This document shows, piece by piece, positions 36,263 through 44,812 of a DNA stretch of 64,000 bases. The DNA lies in the NCBI GenBank assembly GCA_947452065.1, contig CANGBB010000003.1, positions 62,001 to 126,000 on the forward strand, read 5' to 3'. Both the position numbers and the translations under genes were made by a program. Every line of letters begins with the position of its first letter. The first letter of the stretch is position 1. Origin of the DNA: Gammaproteobacteria bacterium. GTDB lineage: Bacteria; Pseudomonadota; Gammaproteobacteria; Steroidobacterales; Steroidobacteraceae. The notes under the pieces are model-generated. The model was not told the origin of the DNA, did no database searches, and saw only the letters and a list, made by a program, of their open reading frames with translations.

Positions 36263-38815
36263 CTACCCCAAAGCAGTGCGCGGCGGTTGATCGAGCACGG
36301 TGCGCATCGCCAACCAACCAGCCAGCGCTACCACCACGGTGCTCAGCATCACGCCGCCCACCCATGCAACCATATTGAATCGATACTGCACATCGAGAAT
36401 ACGCGCAAGATAATAAGAGCTGAATGCGGCTCCACTGGCTGACAGAACGCCGGCAAGCAAACCCAGCGCACCAAATTCCACCAGTACGTTCTGCACCATT
36501 GTTCGCCGTGCGGCGCCGAGCACGCGCATGACGGCCGTTTCGTGCCGCCGCTCGTCACGACTGGACTGAACCGCTGCCAGCAGCACGGTGACTCCCGCCA
36601 ACAGCGTGAACAGGAATACGCTTTGTACCGCACTCACGGCCTTGTCTAGGATTGCGCGAACCTGCGCCAGCAGATCGCCGACATTGAACACGGAAATCGA
36701 CGGGAAGCGCTGCACCAGTTGGGCCAGATCAGAGCCGGTGCGTGGCGTGAACGCGGCCGAGGTCATATAGGTGCCCGCCGCACCGTCGAGCAGACCAGGC
36801 GGGAAAACAATGAAGAAGTTCGGACGGAAACTGTCCCACTTCACTTCACGGAAGCTGGCCACGGTAGCAACGACAGTTTCTCCGCCAACGGCGAACGTCA
36901 GGCGGTCACCGAGCTTCAACCCCAGCCGCTGCTGAAATTCGGTAGCCAGCGACACCAGTGGCTTGCCGGCGTCCGCTGCCGTCCACCAGCGACCTTCAAC
37001 GATGCGGTTGTCATCGCCGAGCTCGAACGACCAAGTGAGATTCTGCTCACGCTCGGCCAACCCCCGCCCGCTGCCACCACGCCCCCAACCCGTTGCACGC
37101 ATCCCTGTTGCGGCCGGAGCAGCTTCCCGCCCCTCGCGCACGCCAACGTCTGCCGAGCGCACCGCATCCACGGCTTCATCATTGATACGAACCAACCGAC
37201 CGCGAACCATCGGCAGCATCCGCTCTACGCGGGCGCCCAACGCAACCAACCGATCGTAGAACTCATCCTTATCCGACGTTGGAATGTTGACGAAGAAATA
37301 ATTGGGTGGATCGCTCGGCAGTAGCCGACGCCAGTCTTCGACCAGATCGCGGCGCAGACTGGCGAGCACCAACAACAACATGAATGCCAGACCGAAGGCC
37401 ACAATCTGCGCCACGCTCTCCATGCGCCGCCGCGCCAGGCTTGCGATGCCATAGCGCCATTGGCGCGCGCCACCCTTTCGCAACAGTGACGCCATACGGA
37501 CCAGACCGGTACCCACCACAGCCAAAGCCAAAAGAGCGCCACACAAGGACAGGAAGAACCACTGGCTCAGTTGCCAATCGTCCAGCGTGGTAATGACCAC
37601 CAGACCGAGAGCGAGAACTGCTGGCAACGCCGCCAGAAGCAGACCGATCGGCGGCGGCTGCACATCGCGCCGAAGCACACGCAATGCGGGTGTTCGCATC
37701 AACTGCAACAGCGAAGGCAGCGCGAAGCCCATCAGCATGGTGACCGCTACCGCCACACTGGCAAAAAGCGTACCGAACCCGGGTGGCGGAAGATTCGTCT
37801 GCAGCACATTCTGAAGAACGTGTACCAGCCACTCCTGCGTGAGCCATCCTGCTGTGCAACCCAACAGCGTTGCCAGCAACGCCAGCGCAAGGAGCTGTAT
37901 CACGCTGATGGTGGCGAGTAACGCACGTGTCGCACCCAGTGTTTTCATCAGCGCTACGGTGTCGAGGTGTCGCTGCACATAGGTTCGCGCACTCATCGCG
38001 ACCGCCACCGCGCAGAGCAACACCGCGACCAGGCCCGCGATGGCCAAGAATCGCCCGGCACGTCGCGCCGCGCTGCCAATCTGCGGACTGTCATCAGAAA
38101 CATCTCTGACTCGCTCGCGATTCGGCGGCTGCGACGCATGCCAGCTGCGAAACGCCTGCAGCTGAGCGCGCTCACCGGACAGCAACAGTGCGCGGGTCAG
38201 CCGACTGGTGGGTTGAACCAGTTGAGTGGAGGCGAGATCCGCCTCGTTGATCAGCACAGTGGCTGCAAAATCAACGAATCCGGATCCCTGATCCGGTCGC
38301 GATATCAGGATTTGAGTCAATCTCAGATCGCGCGCGCCAATCATCAGCGTATCGCCGACGCTGGCACCCAGCGCCGCAGCCAGCCGCGAGTCGGCCCACG
38401 CCTCACCCGGAGCAGGTATGCCCACTGACTTGGAGCCGGGTGTAAATGGCGTGGTCGACACAGTGAGTGTGCCGCGCAGAGGATAGCCATCGCTGACGGC
38501 GCGGATATTGGCCAACTGGTTTGCATCATTGCGGAACACCGCTGACAGCAGCGTTGTGAGATGCGCCGTACGCAGGCCAAGCCGCTGAGCTTCGAACTCG
38601 CTTTCCGCAGACAGCGCGCCGGCGCTCTCGATGCGCATATCGGCGGCTAGCACTTCACTGGCCTGCAGGTCGATGGCCCGACTCACGCGATCGACCAGAA
38701 ATCCCACGCCGCTCTGCGAAGCAATCGCCACACTCAAGGACAACAGCAGCACCAGCAGCTCACCGTGGCGCCACTCACGCCGCAACAGCCGCCATGCCAT
38801 GTCCAGAGCACGCAT
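36263..38815 (-). CDS. ybbP: ABC transporter permease (YbbP type, FtsX-like)
   Basis: An 850-residue inner-membrane protein: an N-terminal helix (LLVLLLSLSVAIASQSGVGF), a large periplasmic domain, two FtsX-type four-helix units (about residues 255-385 and 720-840) and extra helices near 395-450. Such permeases work as mechanotransmitters or extractors with a LolD-like ATPase. The start codon follows the ATPase stop directly (TAAATG at 38813-38818), so the pair is translated together. In E. coli the same pair is ybbA-ybbP next to tesA. Confidence 0.9.
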   Translation of the reverse strand: MRALDMAWRLLRREWRHGELLVLLLSLSVAIASQSGVGFLVDRVSRAIDLQASEVLAADMRIESAGALSAESEFEAQRLGLRTAHLTTLLSAVFRNDANQLANIRAVSDGYPLRGTLTVSTTPFTPGSKSVGIPAPGEAWADSRLAAALGASVGDTLMIGARDLRLTQILISRPDQGSGFVDFAATVLINEADLASTQLVQPTSRLTRALLLSGERAQLQAFRSWHASQPPNRERVRDVSDDSPQIGSAARRAGRFLAIAGLVAVLLCAVAVAMSARTYVQRHLDTVALMKTLGATRALLATISVIQLLALALLATLLGCTAGWLTQEWLVHVLQNVLQTNLPPPGFGTLFASVAVAVTMLMGFALPSLLQLMRTPALRVLRRDVQPPPIGLLLAALPAVLALGLVVITTLDDWQLSQWFFLSLCGALLALAVVGTGLVRMASLLRKGGARQWRYGIASLARRRMESVAQIVAFGLAFMLLLVLASLRRDLVEDWRRLLPSDPPNYFFVNIPTSDKDEFYDRLVALGARVERMLPMVRGRLVRINDEAVDAVRSADVGVREGREAAPAATGMRATGWGRGGSGRGLAEREQNLTWSFELGDDNRIVEGRWWTAADAGKPLVSLATEFQQRLGLKLGDRLTFAVGGETVVATVASFREVKWDSFRPNFFIVFPPGLLDGAAGTYMTSAAFTPRTGSDLAQLVQRFPSISVFNVGDLLAQVRAILDKAVSAVQSVFLFTLLAGVTVLLAAVQSSRDERRHETAVMRVLGAARRTMVQNVLVEFGALGLLAGVLSASGAAFSSYYLARILDVQYRFNMVAWVGGVMLSTVVVALAGWLAMRTVLDQPPRTALG

Positions 38816-39499
38816 TTAGCCGCCTCCGTCCAGAAGAGTGCCGTTACTCATGCGTAACACCCGCTCACAGCGACTGGCCAGCGCTGTGTCGTGCGTGACC
38901 AGAACCAATGTCGTGGCGGAATGAGTATTGAGCTCAAACAGCAGATCGACGATGCGGCCACCCGTAATTGAGTCCAGATTGCCCGTCGGCTCATCAGCGA
39001 ACAACACGGCTGGCTCGGCAACCAGCGCACGTGCCATGGCCACACGTTGCTGCTCGCCGCCCGAAAGCTGCCGCGGATAATGGCCCACGCGCGAGCCCAA
39101 GCCGACACGTTCAAGCATTGACTGCGAACGTTCGGTTGCATCTTTGCGCCCGGCGAGTTCGAGCGGCAGCATCACATTCTCAATGGCGGTTAGCGACTGG
39201 ATCAGCTGGAAGGACTGAAAAACAAATCCGACTCGCTCGGCGCGCAATCGGGCGCGTCCGTCCTCATCCAGTAACGTCAGATCGCTCCCAGCCAGCCAGA
39301 CCTTCCCCGAGGTCGGCAGGTCCAGACCAGCCAGCAGGGCGAGCAGCGTGGACTTGCCTGCACCGGATGGCCCGACGATAGCCACACTCGCGCGTGACTC
39401 GACCTCGAGGTTCACATCGCGCACGATGGTCAGCGGTCCCTCTGGGCTGCTAACCTCTCGTGTCAGCTTTTCTGTCCTGAGTACAATGTCGCGACTCAT
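38816..39499 (-). CDS. ybbA: ABC transporter ATP-binding protein (YbbA/LolD type)
   Basis: About 227 residues from ATG 39499, preceded by AGGA five bases upstream. Walker A is [18 protein letters not shown], the signature is [16 protein letters not shown], Walker B is [13 protein letters not shown] and the H-loop is VTHDTAL. It powers the adjacent FtsX-type permease. Its 5' end overlaps the 5' end of tesA on the opposite strand by 14 bases (39486-39499). Confidence 0.95.
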   Translation of the reverse strand: MSRDIVLRTEKLTREVSSPEGPLTIVRDVNLEVESRASVAIVGPSGAGKSTLLALLAGLDLPTSGKVWLAGSDLTLLDEDGRARLRAERVGFVFQSFQLIQSLTAIENVMLPLELAGRKDATERSQSMLERVGLGSRVGHYPRQLSGGEQQRVAMARALVAEPAVLFADEPTGNLDSITGGRIVDLLFELNTHSATTLVLVTHDTALASRCERVLRMSNGTLLDGGG

Positions 39500-40130
39500 C
39501 TTTATCCTGCTTTCAACGCTGGCCCTGCCTCTGGCGCCTTGGGTGACGAATGCGGCAGAGATGCCCGCCATCCTCGTATACGGCGACAGTCTTAGTGCAG
39601 GATACGGCATCGACCCGACCCGTGGTTGGGTCAGCTTGTTGGACACCAAACTCCGCGAAGCCGGCTACGCCTACCGGGTGTTGAATGCCAGCGTCAGCGG
39701 CGAGACTACCGCCGGCGGGCTGGCCCGGCTGCCGCGCGCATTGCAGACGCAGCGACCAGCGCTGGTGATCCTGGAGCTGGGTGGCAACGATGGCCTGCGG
39801 GCCCTGCCCATCGCCACGATGCGCGAAAACCTGGCGCGCATGGTCCGCCTATGCAAGGACGCGGGTCTGCCGGTGCTGCTGCTCGGGATGCGTATGCCGG
39901 CCAATTACGGTCCGCGCTTTACCAGCGAGTTTGCTGCTGTATATCCTGAACTGGCGCGCCAGTCGGGGGTCGCACTGGTGCCATTTTTTCTGGAGGGCAT
40001 CGCCACCCGACCGGAACTGATGCAGGCGGACGGCATCCATCCCAACGAGCAGGGGCAACCGCTGCTGCTCGCCAATGTTTGGCCAGCCCTGCAGAAGTTG
40101 TTATCGGCAACCCGACATTCGTCCCGATAA
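39486..40130 (+). CDS. tesA: periplasmic lysophospholipase/acyl-CoA thioesterase (SGNH hydrolase)
   Basis: A 214-residue SGNH-family esterase with an N-terminal signal ([20 protein letters not shown]) directing it to the periplasm. Block I is VYGDSLSAGYG with the nucleophile S35, block III is LELGGNDGLRALP, and block V is ADGIHPNEQGQ, with the catalytic Asp and His. The start has only a weak GAG upstream and overlaps the divergent ATPase gene. The tesA/ybbA/ybbP arrangement is the same as in E. coli. fadD follows after 33 bases. Confidence 0.94.
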   Translation: MSRLIFILLSTLALPLAPWVTNAAEMPAILVYGDSLSAGYGIDPTRGWVSLLDTKLREAGYAYRVLNASVSGETTAGGLARLPRALQTQRPALVILELGGNDGLRALPIATMRENLARMVRLCKDAGLPVLLLGMRMPANYGPRFTSEFAAVYPELARQSGVALVPFFLEGIATRPELMQADGIHPNEQGQPLLLANVWPALQKLLSATRHSSR

Positions 40131-40163
40131 AATCAGTCAATAAGGTATCAAGGGGGATCGACG

Positions 40164-41849
40164 ATGGACAGATTCTGGCTCGCCCAGTACCCGCCCGGCA
40201 CGCCCACTGATATCGATATCAATCGCTGGCCCTCGATCAAAGCTCTGGTCGAAGACAGCTTCCAGCGATTCACTGATCGCACGGCCTTCTCACAAATGGG
40301 AAGAACCGTAAGCTACGGCGAACTCGACCGGCTGTCTGCAGGCTTCGCCGCCTGGCTTCAGGATGAAGGCTTCAAGAAGGGCGATCGCCTCGCCATCATG
40401 CTGCCAAACGTATTGCAGTACCCCGTCGCCATACTCGGTGCATTGCGCGCCGGTCTCGTGGTGGTCAACTGCAATCCGCTCTATACCGCACCAGAGCTTG
40501 AGCATCAGCTCAACGACAGCGGCGCCACTGCCATTCTTGTACTGGAAAACTTTGCCCACACGGTGCAGGCGGTTGCACCCCGCACCCGTCTGCGTACGAT
40601 TCTGATCACGGGCGCCGGAGACCTGCTGCAGTTCCCGCGCGGCGCGCTGGTTAATTTTGTTTTGCGTCATGTGAAGCGCGCCATCCCCGCCTGGTCGCTC
40701 CCGGGGTCGCTTAACTTTAAGCAGGTGATGAAGCGTTCTGCTGGCCGGCGACCGACCGACGTTGCTCTGAGTCACGATGACATCGCGTTCCTGCAATACA
40801 CCGGCGGAACCACCGGCGTCTCCAAGGGAGCCATGCTCACCCATGGCAATCTGGTCGCAAACGTCCTGCAGGCGCAGGCCTGGTTCACTCAGATAGCGCT
40901 CGATCACACCCGTTACATCTGTGCGCTACCGCTGTATCACATCTTCTCGCTGACCACGAACTGCCTGCTTTTCATGGCGCTCGGTGGCACCGGTGTCCTG
41001 ATCGCCAATCCACGCGACTTCCCCCGCTTCGTGGAAGAACTGCGCCGCAATCCTCCAATGTTCGTGATGGGCGTCAATACACTCTTTAATGCGCTCATGA
41101 ACACACGCGGTTTCGAGAGCGTGGACTTTTCGCAAATGGTGGCCACCATGGGTGGTGGCATGGCCGTGCAACGCGCCGTTGCCGAACGCTGGAAGAAGAT
41201 GACCGGCTGCAAAATCACGCAAGGCTGGGGGCTCACCGAAACCTCGCCAGTGGCTTGCGTGAATCCGCTCGTGGGTCCTGACAGCGAATTCAACGGCTCC
41301 GTAGGACTGCCCTTCCCGGGCACCGAGATCAGCATCCGCGACGATGACGGAAAAGAAGTCGGCGTGGAAATAAGTGGCGAAATCTGCGTGCGTGGTCCGC
41401 AGGTCATGCGTGGCTACTGGAACCGCCCTGACGAAACCAGCAAGGTGATGCTGCCGGAAGGCTGGCTGCGAACCGGTGACATCGGACGCATCGACAGCCG
41501 CGGCTTCGTTTATATCGAAGACCGCAAGAAGGACATGATTGTTGTCTCCGGCTTCAAGGTTTTCCCGAACGAAGTCGAAGAAGTCGTCGCCCACATGCCA
41601 GGCGTGAAGGAAGTGGCGGCAGTAGGCCTGCCAGACAGTCGCTCCGGCGAGGTCGTCGTATTGTTCGTGGTTCGGCAGGACCCGTCATTAACGGAAGAGG
41701 CCATTCGAAAGTTCTGCGAGCAGCAGCTCACGGGATATAAGCAGCCTCGCCGCGTCTACTTCCGAACAGAGTTGCCCAAGACCAATGTCGGCAAGATCCT
41801 CCGACGCAGCCTGCGCGACGAACTCATCAAGTCGAGCGGGGCTTCCTGA
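40164..41849 (+). CDS. fadD: long-chain fatty acid-CoA ligase
   Basis: A 561-residue AMP-forming ligase that activates fatty acids for degradation or lipid synthesis. It shows the P-loop YTGGTTGVSKGAMLTH, the adenylate motif GWGLTETSPVA, the hinge EDRKKDMIVVSGFKVFPNEV and the C-terminal PKTNVGKILRRSLRDE with the catalytic lysine. The ATG at 40164 has AGGGGGA upstream. It follows tesA closely and may share its transcript. Confidence 0.95.
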   Translation: MDRFWLAQYPPGTPTDIDINRWPSIKALVEDSFQRFTDRTAFSQMGRTVSYGELDRLSAGFAAWLQDEGFKKGDRLAIMLPNVLQYPVAILGALRAGLVVVNCNPLYTAPELEHQLNDSGATAILVLENFAHTVQAVAPRTRLRTILITGAGDLLQFPRGALVNFVLRHVKRAIPAWSLPGSLNFKQVMKRSAGRRPTDVALSHDDIAFLQYTGGTTGVSKGAMLTHGNLVANVLQAQAWFTQIALDHTRYICALPLYHIFSLTTNCLLFMALGGTGVLIANPRDFPRFVEELRRNPPMFVMGVNTLFNALMNTRGFESVDFSQMVATMGGGMAVQRAVAERWKKMTGCKITQGWGLTETSPVACVNPLVGPDSEFNGSVGLPFPGTEISIRDDDGKEVGVEISGEICVRGPQVMRGYWNRPDETSKVMLPEGWLRTGDIGRIDSRGFVYIEDRKKDMIVVSGFKVFPNEVEEVVAHMPGVKEVAAVGLPDSRSGEVVVLFVVRQDPSLTEEAIRKFCEQQLTGYKQPRRVYFRTELPKTNVGKILRRSLRDELIKSSGAS

Positions 41850-42000
41850 CCGCCGCTTCATGTCTGCATAAGGCATTGCACTTGAGCGGCGCTGCGGCCG
41901 GCATAAGCCAACCTGGCCACCGATGAATGACGCGGTAGCCAGCTGATTTCCGTCACCTTCTGAGGCTATTCGACGATCGACAGCGGTGTCGAAGCCTACC

Positions 42001-42034
42001 GGAAAAGAGAAGCCCGGCCTAAAGCCGGGCTTCT
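42001..42034 (-). terminator. intrinsic terminator after the decapeptide-repeat gene
   Basis: On the minus strand an 11-bp stem (AGAAGCCCGGC / GCCGGGCTTCT, 42008-42034) with a 5-base loop is followed by C and TTTT. It lies 22 bases beyond the TAA of the secreted repeat protein. It may also stop rightward transcription from fadD, which ends about 160 bases away, although the T-tract on that side is poor. The rest of 41850-42000 shows no gene. Confidence 0.8.
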
Positions 42035-42055
42035 GATAATTCCAAGTTAACTACT

Positions 42056-42562
42056 TTACTGAACGCGCTCACCACCAACGGTGATGCGCTGGGCGCGCTC
42101 GCCGCCAACCGTGATCGCTTCAGCGCGGTTACCGCCGACCGTGATGGCTTCAGCGCGGTTACCGCCAACCGTGATGGCCGCGGCATGCGTGGCGCTAACC
42201 GACTTCGGTGCCGGCGCCAAGGTGGCTTCCAAGGCTGCAGAATTTTGGCTCGTTGGCGCCTGAGCACCTTCGGCTGCAATGCTTGCAACGTACGACGCAA
42301 CGCTCTCCAGGGTTGCACCACGGATGATTCCATCTGCGCTGATTTGGCCGTACACGTTTACGCTTTGGCCAGAAACTACGCGGGCTGTATCGTTTGAGTA
42401 GATGGTTCTGCCAGCTACAACCACCGACCGCTTCGCCGCATCGACGCTCTTTACAACACCCGACCAAACTGGGCTGATCGGTTGCGCGAGAGCGGCTACG
42501 GAGAAGCCCACGGTGAGCAGGAGATAGCCGGTCTTTGATATCCGTCTTGTATGCGATTTCAT
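42056..42562 (-). CDS. secreted protein with C-terminal decapeptide repeats
   Basis: A 168-residue protein with a signal sequence (hydrophobic TGYLLLTVGFSVAALAQ, cleavage near residue 27). A small beta domain follows (residues 30-90; WSGVVKSVDAAKRSVVVAG, SVNVYGQISADGIIRGATL), resembling the OB-like DUF5666 type, then an Ala/Ser-rich linker. The protein ends in four tandem 10-residue repeats of the form x-I-T-V-G-G-(N/E)-R-x-x that reach the last residue. No function is known to me. It is 17 bases downstream of the DUF6502 gene on the same strand and is closed by a strong terminator, so the two may form a transcript. Confidence 0.75.
   Translation of the reverse strand: MKSHTRRISKTGYLLLTVGFSVAALAQPISPVWSGVVKSVDAAKRSVVVAGRTIYSNDTARVVSGQSVNVYGQISADGIIRGATLESVASYVASIAAEGAQAPTSQNSAALEATLAPAPKSVSATHAAAITVGGNRAEAITVGGNRAEAITVGGERAQRITVGGERVQ
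42059..42178 (-). repeat. four tandem 30-bp coding repeats
   Basis: Four 30-base units encode the decapeptide repeat (A/R)-I-T-V-G-G-(N/E)-R-(A/V)-(E/Q). The two units furthest from the stop are nearly identical at the DNA level, while the last two differ more. Units keep the frame exactly and have no spacer, which suggests slippage or unequal exchange under protein-level selection. Confidence 0.8.
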
Positions 42563-42579
42563 AAGGTTCTCTTTCTCAA

Positions 42580-43407
42580 TCAGTTTTCGAAAAGAAATAG
42601 GCCCAGTCCAAACTTGCGACCATGCTGATCAGCGAAGATGCTTTCTCTTTCGCTGATCCAGGTGTCGCACTCCTCGAGAAAGGAGGTCGACTTTTCCCTG
42701 ACAAAGTTGTTTAGGTCGGAGACAAACGAGGGCGTCAGAGGTACTGTGGTTTCCACTCGCACCTCGAGAAGCGAGTCCCCTTCTTCCGCCGATAAGTTGT
42801 GTACCGCGGTGGCCGCCAGCGCTCCACATTGGAGCCCAATTCGACCGATCTGGGCTAAGCGCTCCGAGCCTACTTTCATCATCCTGTTGGTGCAGCGAAC
42901 AAAACGTCCTGAGTGAATCTCCACAGAGTCAGTTGTTCCCATCAACTCCAACAAAACCTTTGGGTCTGCTTCCGGCGCTGCGACCTGAAGCAGCTCATCG
43001 AAGGTGCGATACCCTTCTTCCTCGGTCAGGGACAGATCGAGTGCAGCCCCATAAGGTGTTATGAAGCGCTTGTTCGAATTCCATACGGCGAGCACTTTCG
43101 ACGTCTGCTCGATGAGCCTCGCACTCTCTTTTCTCATCTTCTCTCGCTCGGCGCGGGCATCCAGTAACTTCTGAATTTCGCCGCGGTTAATTCCTGCGAG
43201 CATTCCGAGACGAGAGTCGGTTAACTGGCGGCCCTGTGCTTTTGAACGGGCACTCAATTCGTTGACGTAGAGGACGCGAAGAGTGTCCTCGGCGTCCTGC
43301 AAGGTCACACCGTGGCGCAGCAGCACTGGAATAAGAGGCCGCAACATCGTCTCAAGGGAGTCGATGAGGGCGGAGCGCTCTTCGTTTTGGAACAGTGCAG
43401 AAGCCAC
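42580..43407 (-). CDS. DUF6502 family protein
   Basis: About 275 residues from the GTG at 43405-43407, which has AAGG five bases upstream. A GTG at 43464 would add 19 residues, but it lies inside an operator-like dyad and promoter-like TTGACA, so I think it is upstream of the true start. The N-terminal helical region (LRPLIPVLLRHGVTLQDAED, QLTDSRLGMLAGINRGEIQK) has a helix-turn-helix character and matches DUF6502, whose function is unknown. The C-terminal half contains predicted beta/alpha structure ending FGLGLFLFEN. It may be an autoregulated DNA-binding protein. Confidence 0.78.
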   Translation of the reverse strand: MASALFQNEERSALIDSLETMLRPLIPVLLRHGVTLQDAEDTLRVLYVNELSARSKAQGRQLTDSRLGMLAGINRGEIQKLLDARAEREKMRKESARLIEQTSKVLAVWNSNKRFITPYGAALDLSLTEEEGYRTFDELLQVAAPEADPKVLLELMGTTDSVEIHSGRFVRCTNRMMKVGSERLAQIGRIGLQCGALAATAVHNLSAEEGDSLLEVRVETTVPLTPSFVSDLNNFVREKSTSFLEECDTWISERESIFADQHGRKFGLGLFLFEN

Positions 43408-43459
43408 GTGAACCTTTTGGCCTTGGATTTCGGACCGAGGGTCAAGGCTACGGAGGCGC

Positions 43460-43474
43460 GTCACATTATGTCAA
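43460..43474 (-). promoter_or_regulatory. operator-like dyad, copy 1
   Basis: On the minus strand this reads TTGACATAATGTGAC. The core TGACATAATGTGA is almost perfectly dyad-symmetric, and TTGACA is also a perfect -35 box for the DUF6502 gene, although the -10 eighteen bases on (TAGCCT) is poor. A second copy lies 119 bases upstream in inverted orientation. Confidence 0.5.
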
Positions 43475-43593
43475 CGCCTTAAGTCAAGCCGGGATTAATT
43501 CAAATTCGCGCCGCACTGGCGCTCGCCCTGGCTAAGTATCTGATTTCAATGATTCAGGACACCGGTGAACCGCCGGATTTAAGTCCCTCATAT

Positions 43594-43608
43594 TTGACAT
43601 AGTGTGAC
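43594..43608 (+). promoter_or_regulatory. operator-like dyad, copy 2
   Basis: On the plus strand this reads TTGACATAGTGTGAC, identical to copy 1 at 14 of 15 positions and inverted relative to it. It lies in the 176-base gap between dgt and the DUF6502 gene, where no coding sequence is seen. Confidence 0.5.
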
Positions 43609-43618
43609 CTAGGCCACA
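43603..43618. promoter_or_regulatory. CRP/Vfr-like site
   Basis: TGTGA-CCTAGG-CCACA matches the CRP consensus TGTGA-N6-TCACA at nine of ten conserved positions. It partly overlaps operator copy 2, about 200 bases upstream of the preferred DUF6502 start. Binding by a CRP-family protein is inferred from sequence only. Confidence 0.4.
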
Positions 43619-43640
43619 GACAGCCCGGTCCAGATACGCT

Positions 43641-44810
43641 TTAGATGCGTTCAGTCGGATCGAATAGCCTTTGATGTTCGAGGATCGCGTAGCGGTCCGT
43701 CATGCCAGCGATGTAATCCGCCACGACCCGCGCCTTGCCGGTCTCCCCCGCCTCCGCCGCAGCATTCTGCACTGAGTTGCAGTACTCCACGGGCAGTAGC
43801 CGCTCGTCGGACATGAAGGCTTCGAACAGCGCCTTGATGACGCGCTGGGCCTTGCTCGTCATTCGAATCACGCGGTGGTGCCGATACACACGATCGCGCA
43901 GAAAGCGCTTGAGATGCAGATGGTCGGCCCGCATGCCCTCGCTCATGCGAACCAGACTGGCAGGTTGACGCCGCACGGTATCTATATCAGCCGGCGCTGC
44001 GGTGCGCAGTGCAGCCGCAGTCTCGGCGATGACATCCGATGCCAGCTCATTGATCATGCGGCGAATGGTTTCGTGAACGCGACGCCGTGGATTAAGTCCC
44101 GGGTACCGGGTATCAACCTCCGCGACATGCCGCGATACCAGCGGCACATCCCGCAGATCGTCCAGTGTGATCAGACCTGCGCGAATGCCGTCGTCGACAT
44201 CATGATTGTTGTAGGCAATTTCATCTGCGAGGTTTGCCAGTTGTGCCTCCAGGCCTGGCTGCTCGCGCCGAATGAAGCGCTCGCCCACATCACCGAGCAG
44301 CCGGGCATTCGTCAGCGAGCAATGCTTCAGAATCCCCTCCCGGGTCTCATAGGTGAGATTCAAGCCGTCGAATTCTGCGTAGCGCTCCTCGAGCTCATCG
44401 ACAATGCGCAAAGACTGGAGATTGTGTTCGAAGCCCCCGAAGGGACGCATGCACTCATTGAGCGCATCCTGACCAGCGTGGCCAAACGGCGTATGGCCGA
44501 GATCGTGGGCTAGGGCAATGGCTTCGGCGAGCGTTTCGTTCAGGGCCAGTGCCCGGGCAATCGAGCGTGCCACCTGTGCCACTTCGATGGAGTGGGTCAC
44601 CCGGGTGCGATAGAGATCGCCTTCATGGTTGACGAAGACCTGGGTCTTGTAAGCCAGACGGCGAAATGCATTGCTATGGATGATGCGATCGCGGTCGCGC
44701 TGATACTCACCGCGGTTCTGCGGCGGCGGCTCGGCGTGTCGACGGCCTCGCGAGCGCTGCTCAAGTGCCGCATAGACAGAGAGGCCCGCATCGGGTGTTT
44801 GCATCTGCAT
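43641..44810 (-). CDS. dgt: dGTP triphosphohydrolase family protein
   Basis: A 389-residue HD-domain enzyme of the deoxyguanosinetriphosphate triphosphohydrolase-like group. The HD metal site is spread over RVTHSIEVAQVARSIARAL and ALAHDLGHTPFGHAGQDAL, with the family motif IIHSNAFRRLAYKTQVF near the N-terminus. It helps control dNTP pools. It starts two bases after the aroB stop and is therefore the last gene of the pil-aro-dgt block. Confidence 0.92.
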   Translation of the reverse strand: MQMQTPDAGLSVYAALEQRSRGRRHAEPPPQNRGEYQRDRDRIIHSNAFRRLAYKTQVFVNHEGDLYRTRVTHSIEVAQVARSIARALALNETLAEAIALAHDLGHTPFGHAGQDALNECMRPFGGFEHNLQSLRIVDELEERYAEFDGLNLTYETREGILKHCSLTNARLLGDVGERFIRREQPGLEAQLANLADEIAYNNHDVDDGIRAGLITLDDLRDVPLVSRHVAEVDTRYPGLNPRRRVHETIRRMINELASDVIAETAAALRTAAPADIDTVRRQPASLVRMSEGMRADHLHLKRFLRDRVYRHHRVIRMTSKAQRVIKALFEAFMSDERLLPVEYCNSVQNAAAEAGETGKARVVADYIAGMTDRYAILEHQRLFDPTERI

Positions 44811-44812
44811 TG

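Noticed and set aside
40001-41849. fadD considered as a second acetyl-CoA synthetase
   Set aside because: It lacks the acetyl-CoA synthetase N-terminal domain and its motifs follow the long-chain FadD pattern.
42059-42178. Regular 30-base repeats considered as a CRISPR array
   Set aside because: The units are contiguous without spacers, keep the reading frame and encode the C-terminus of a secreted protein.
43460-43608. Inverted 15-base repeats considered as ends of a small mobile element
   Set aside because: The 119 bases between them encode nothing, there is no target-site duplication that I can see, and each copy is itself a dyad, which fits operators better.
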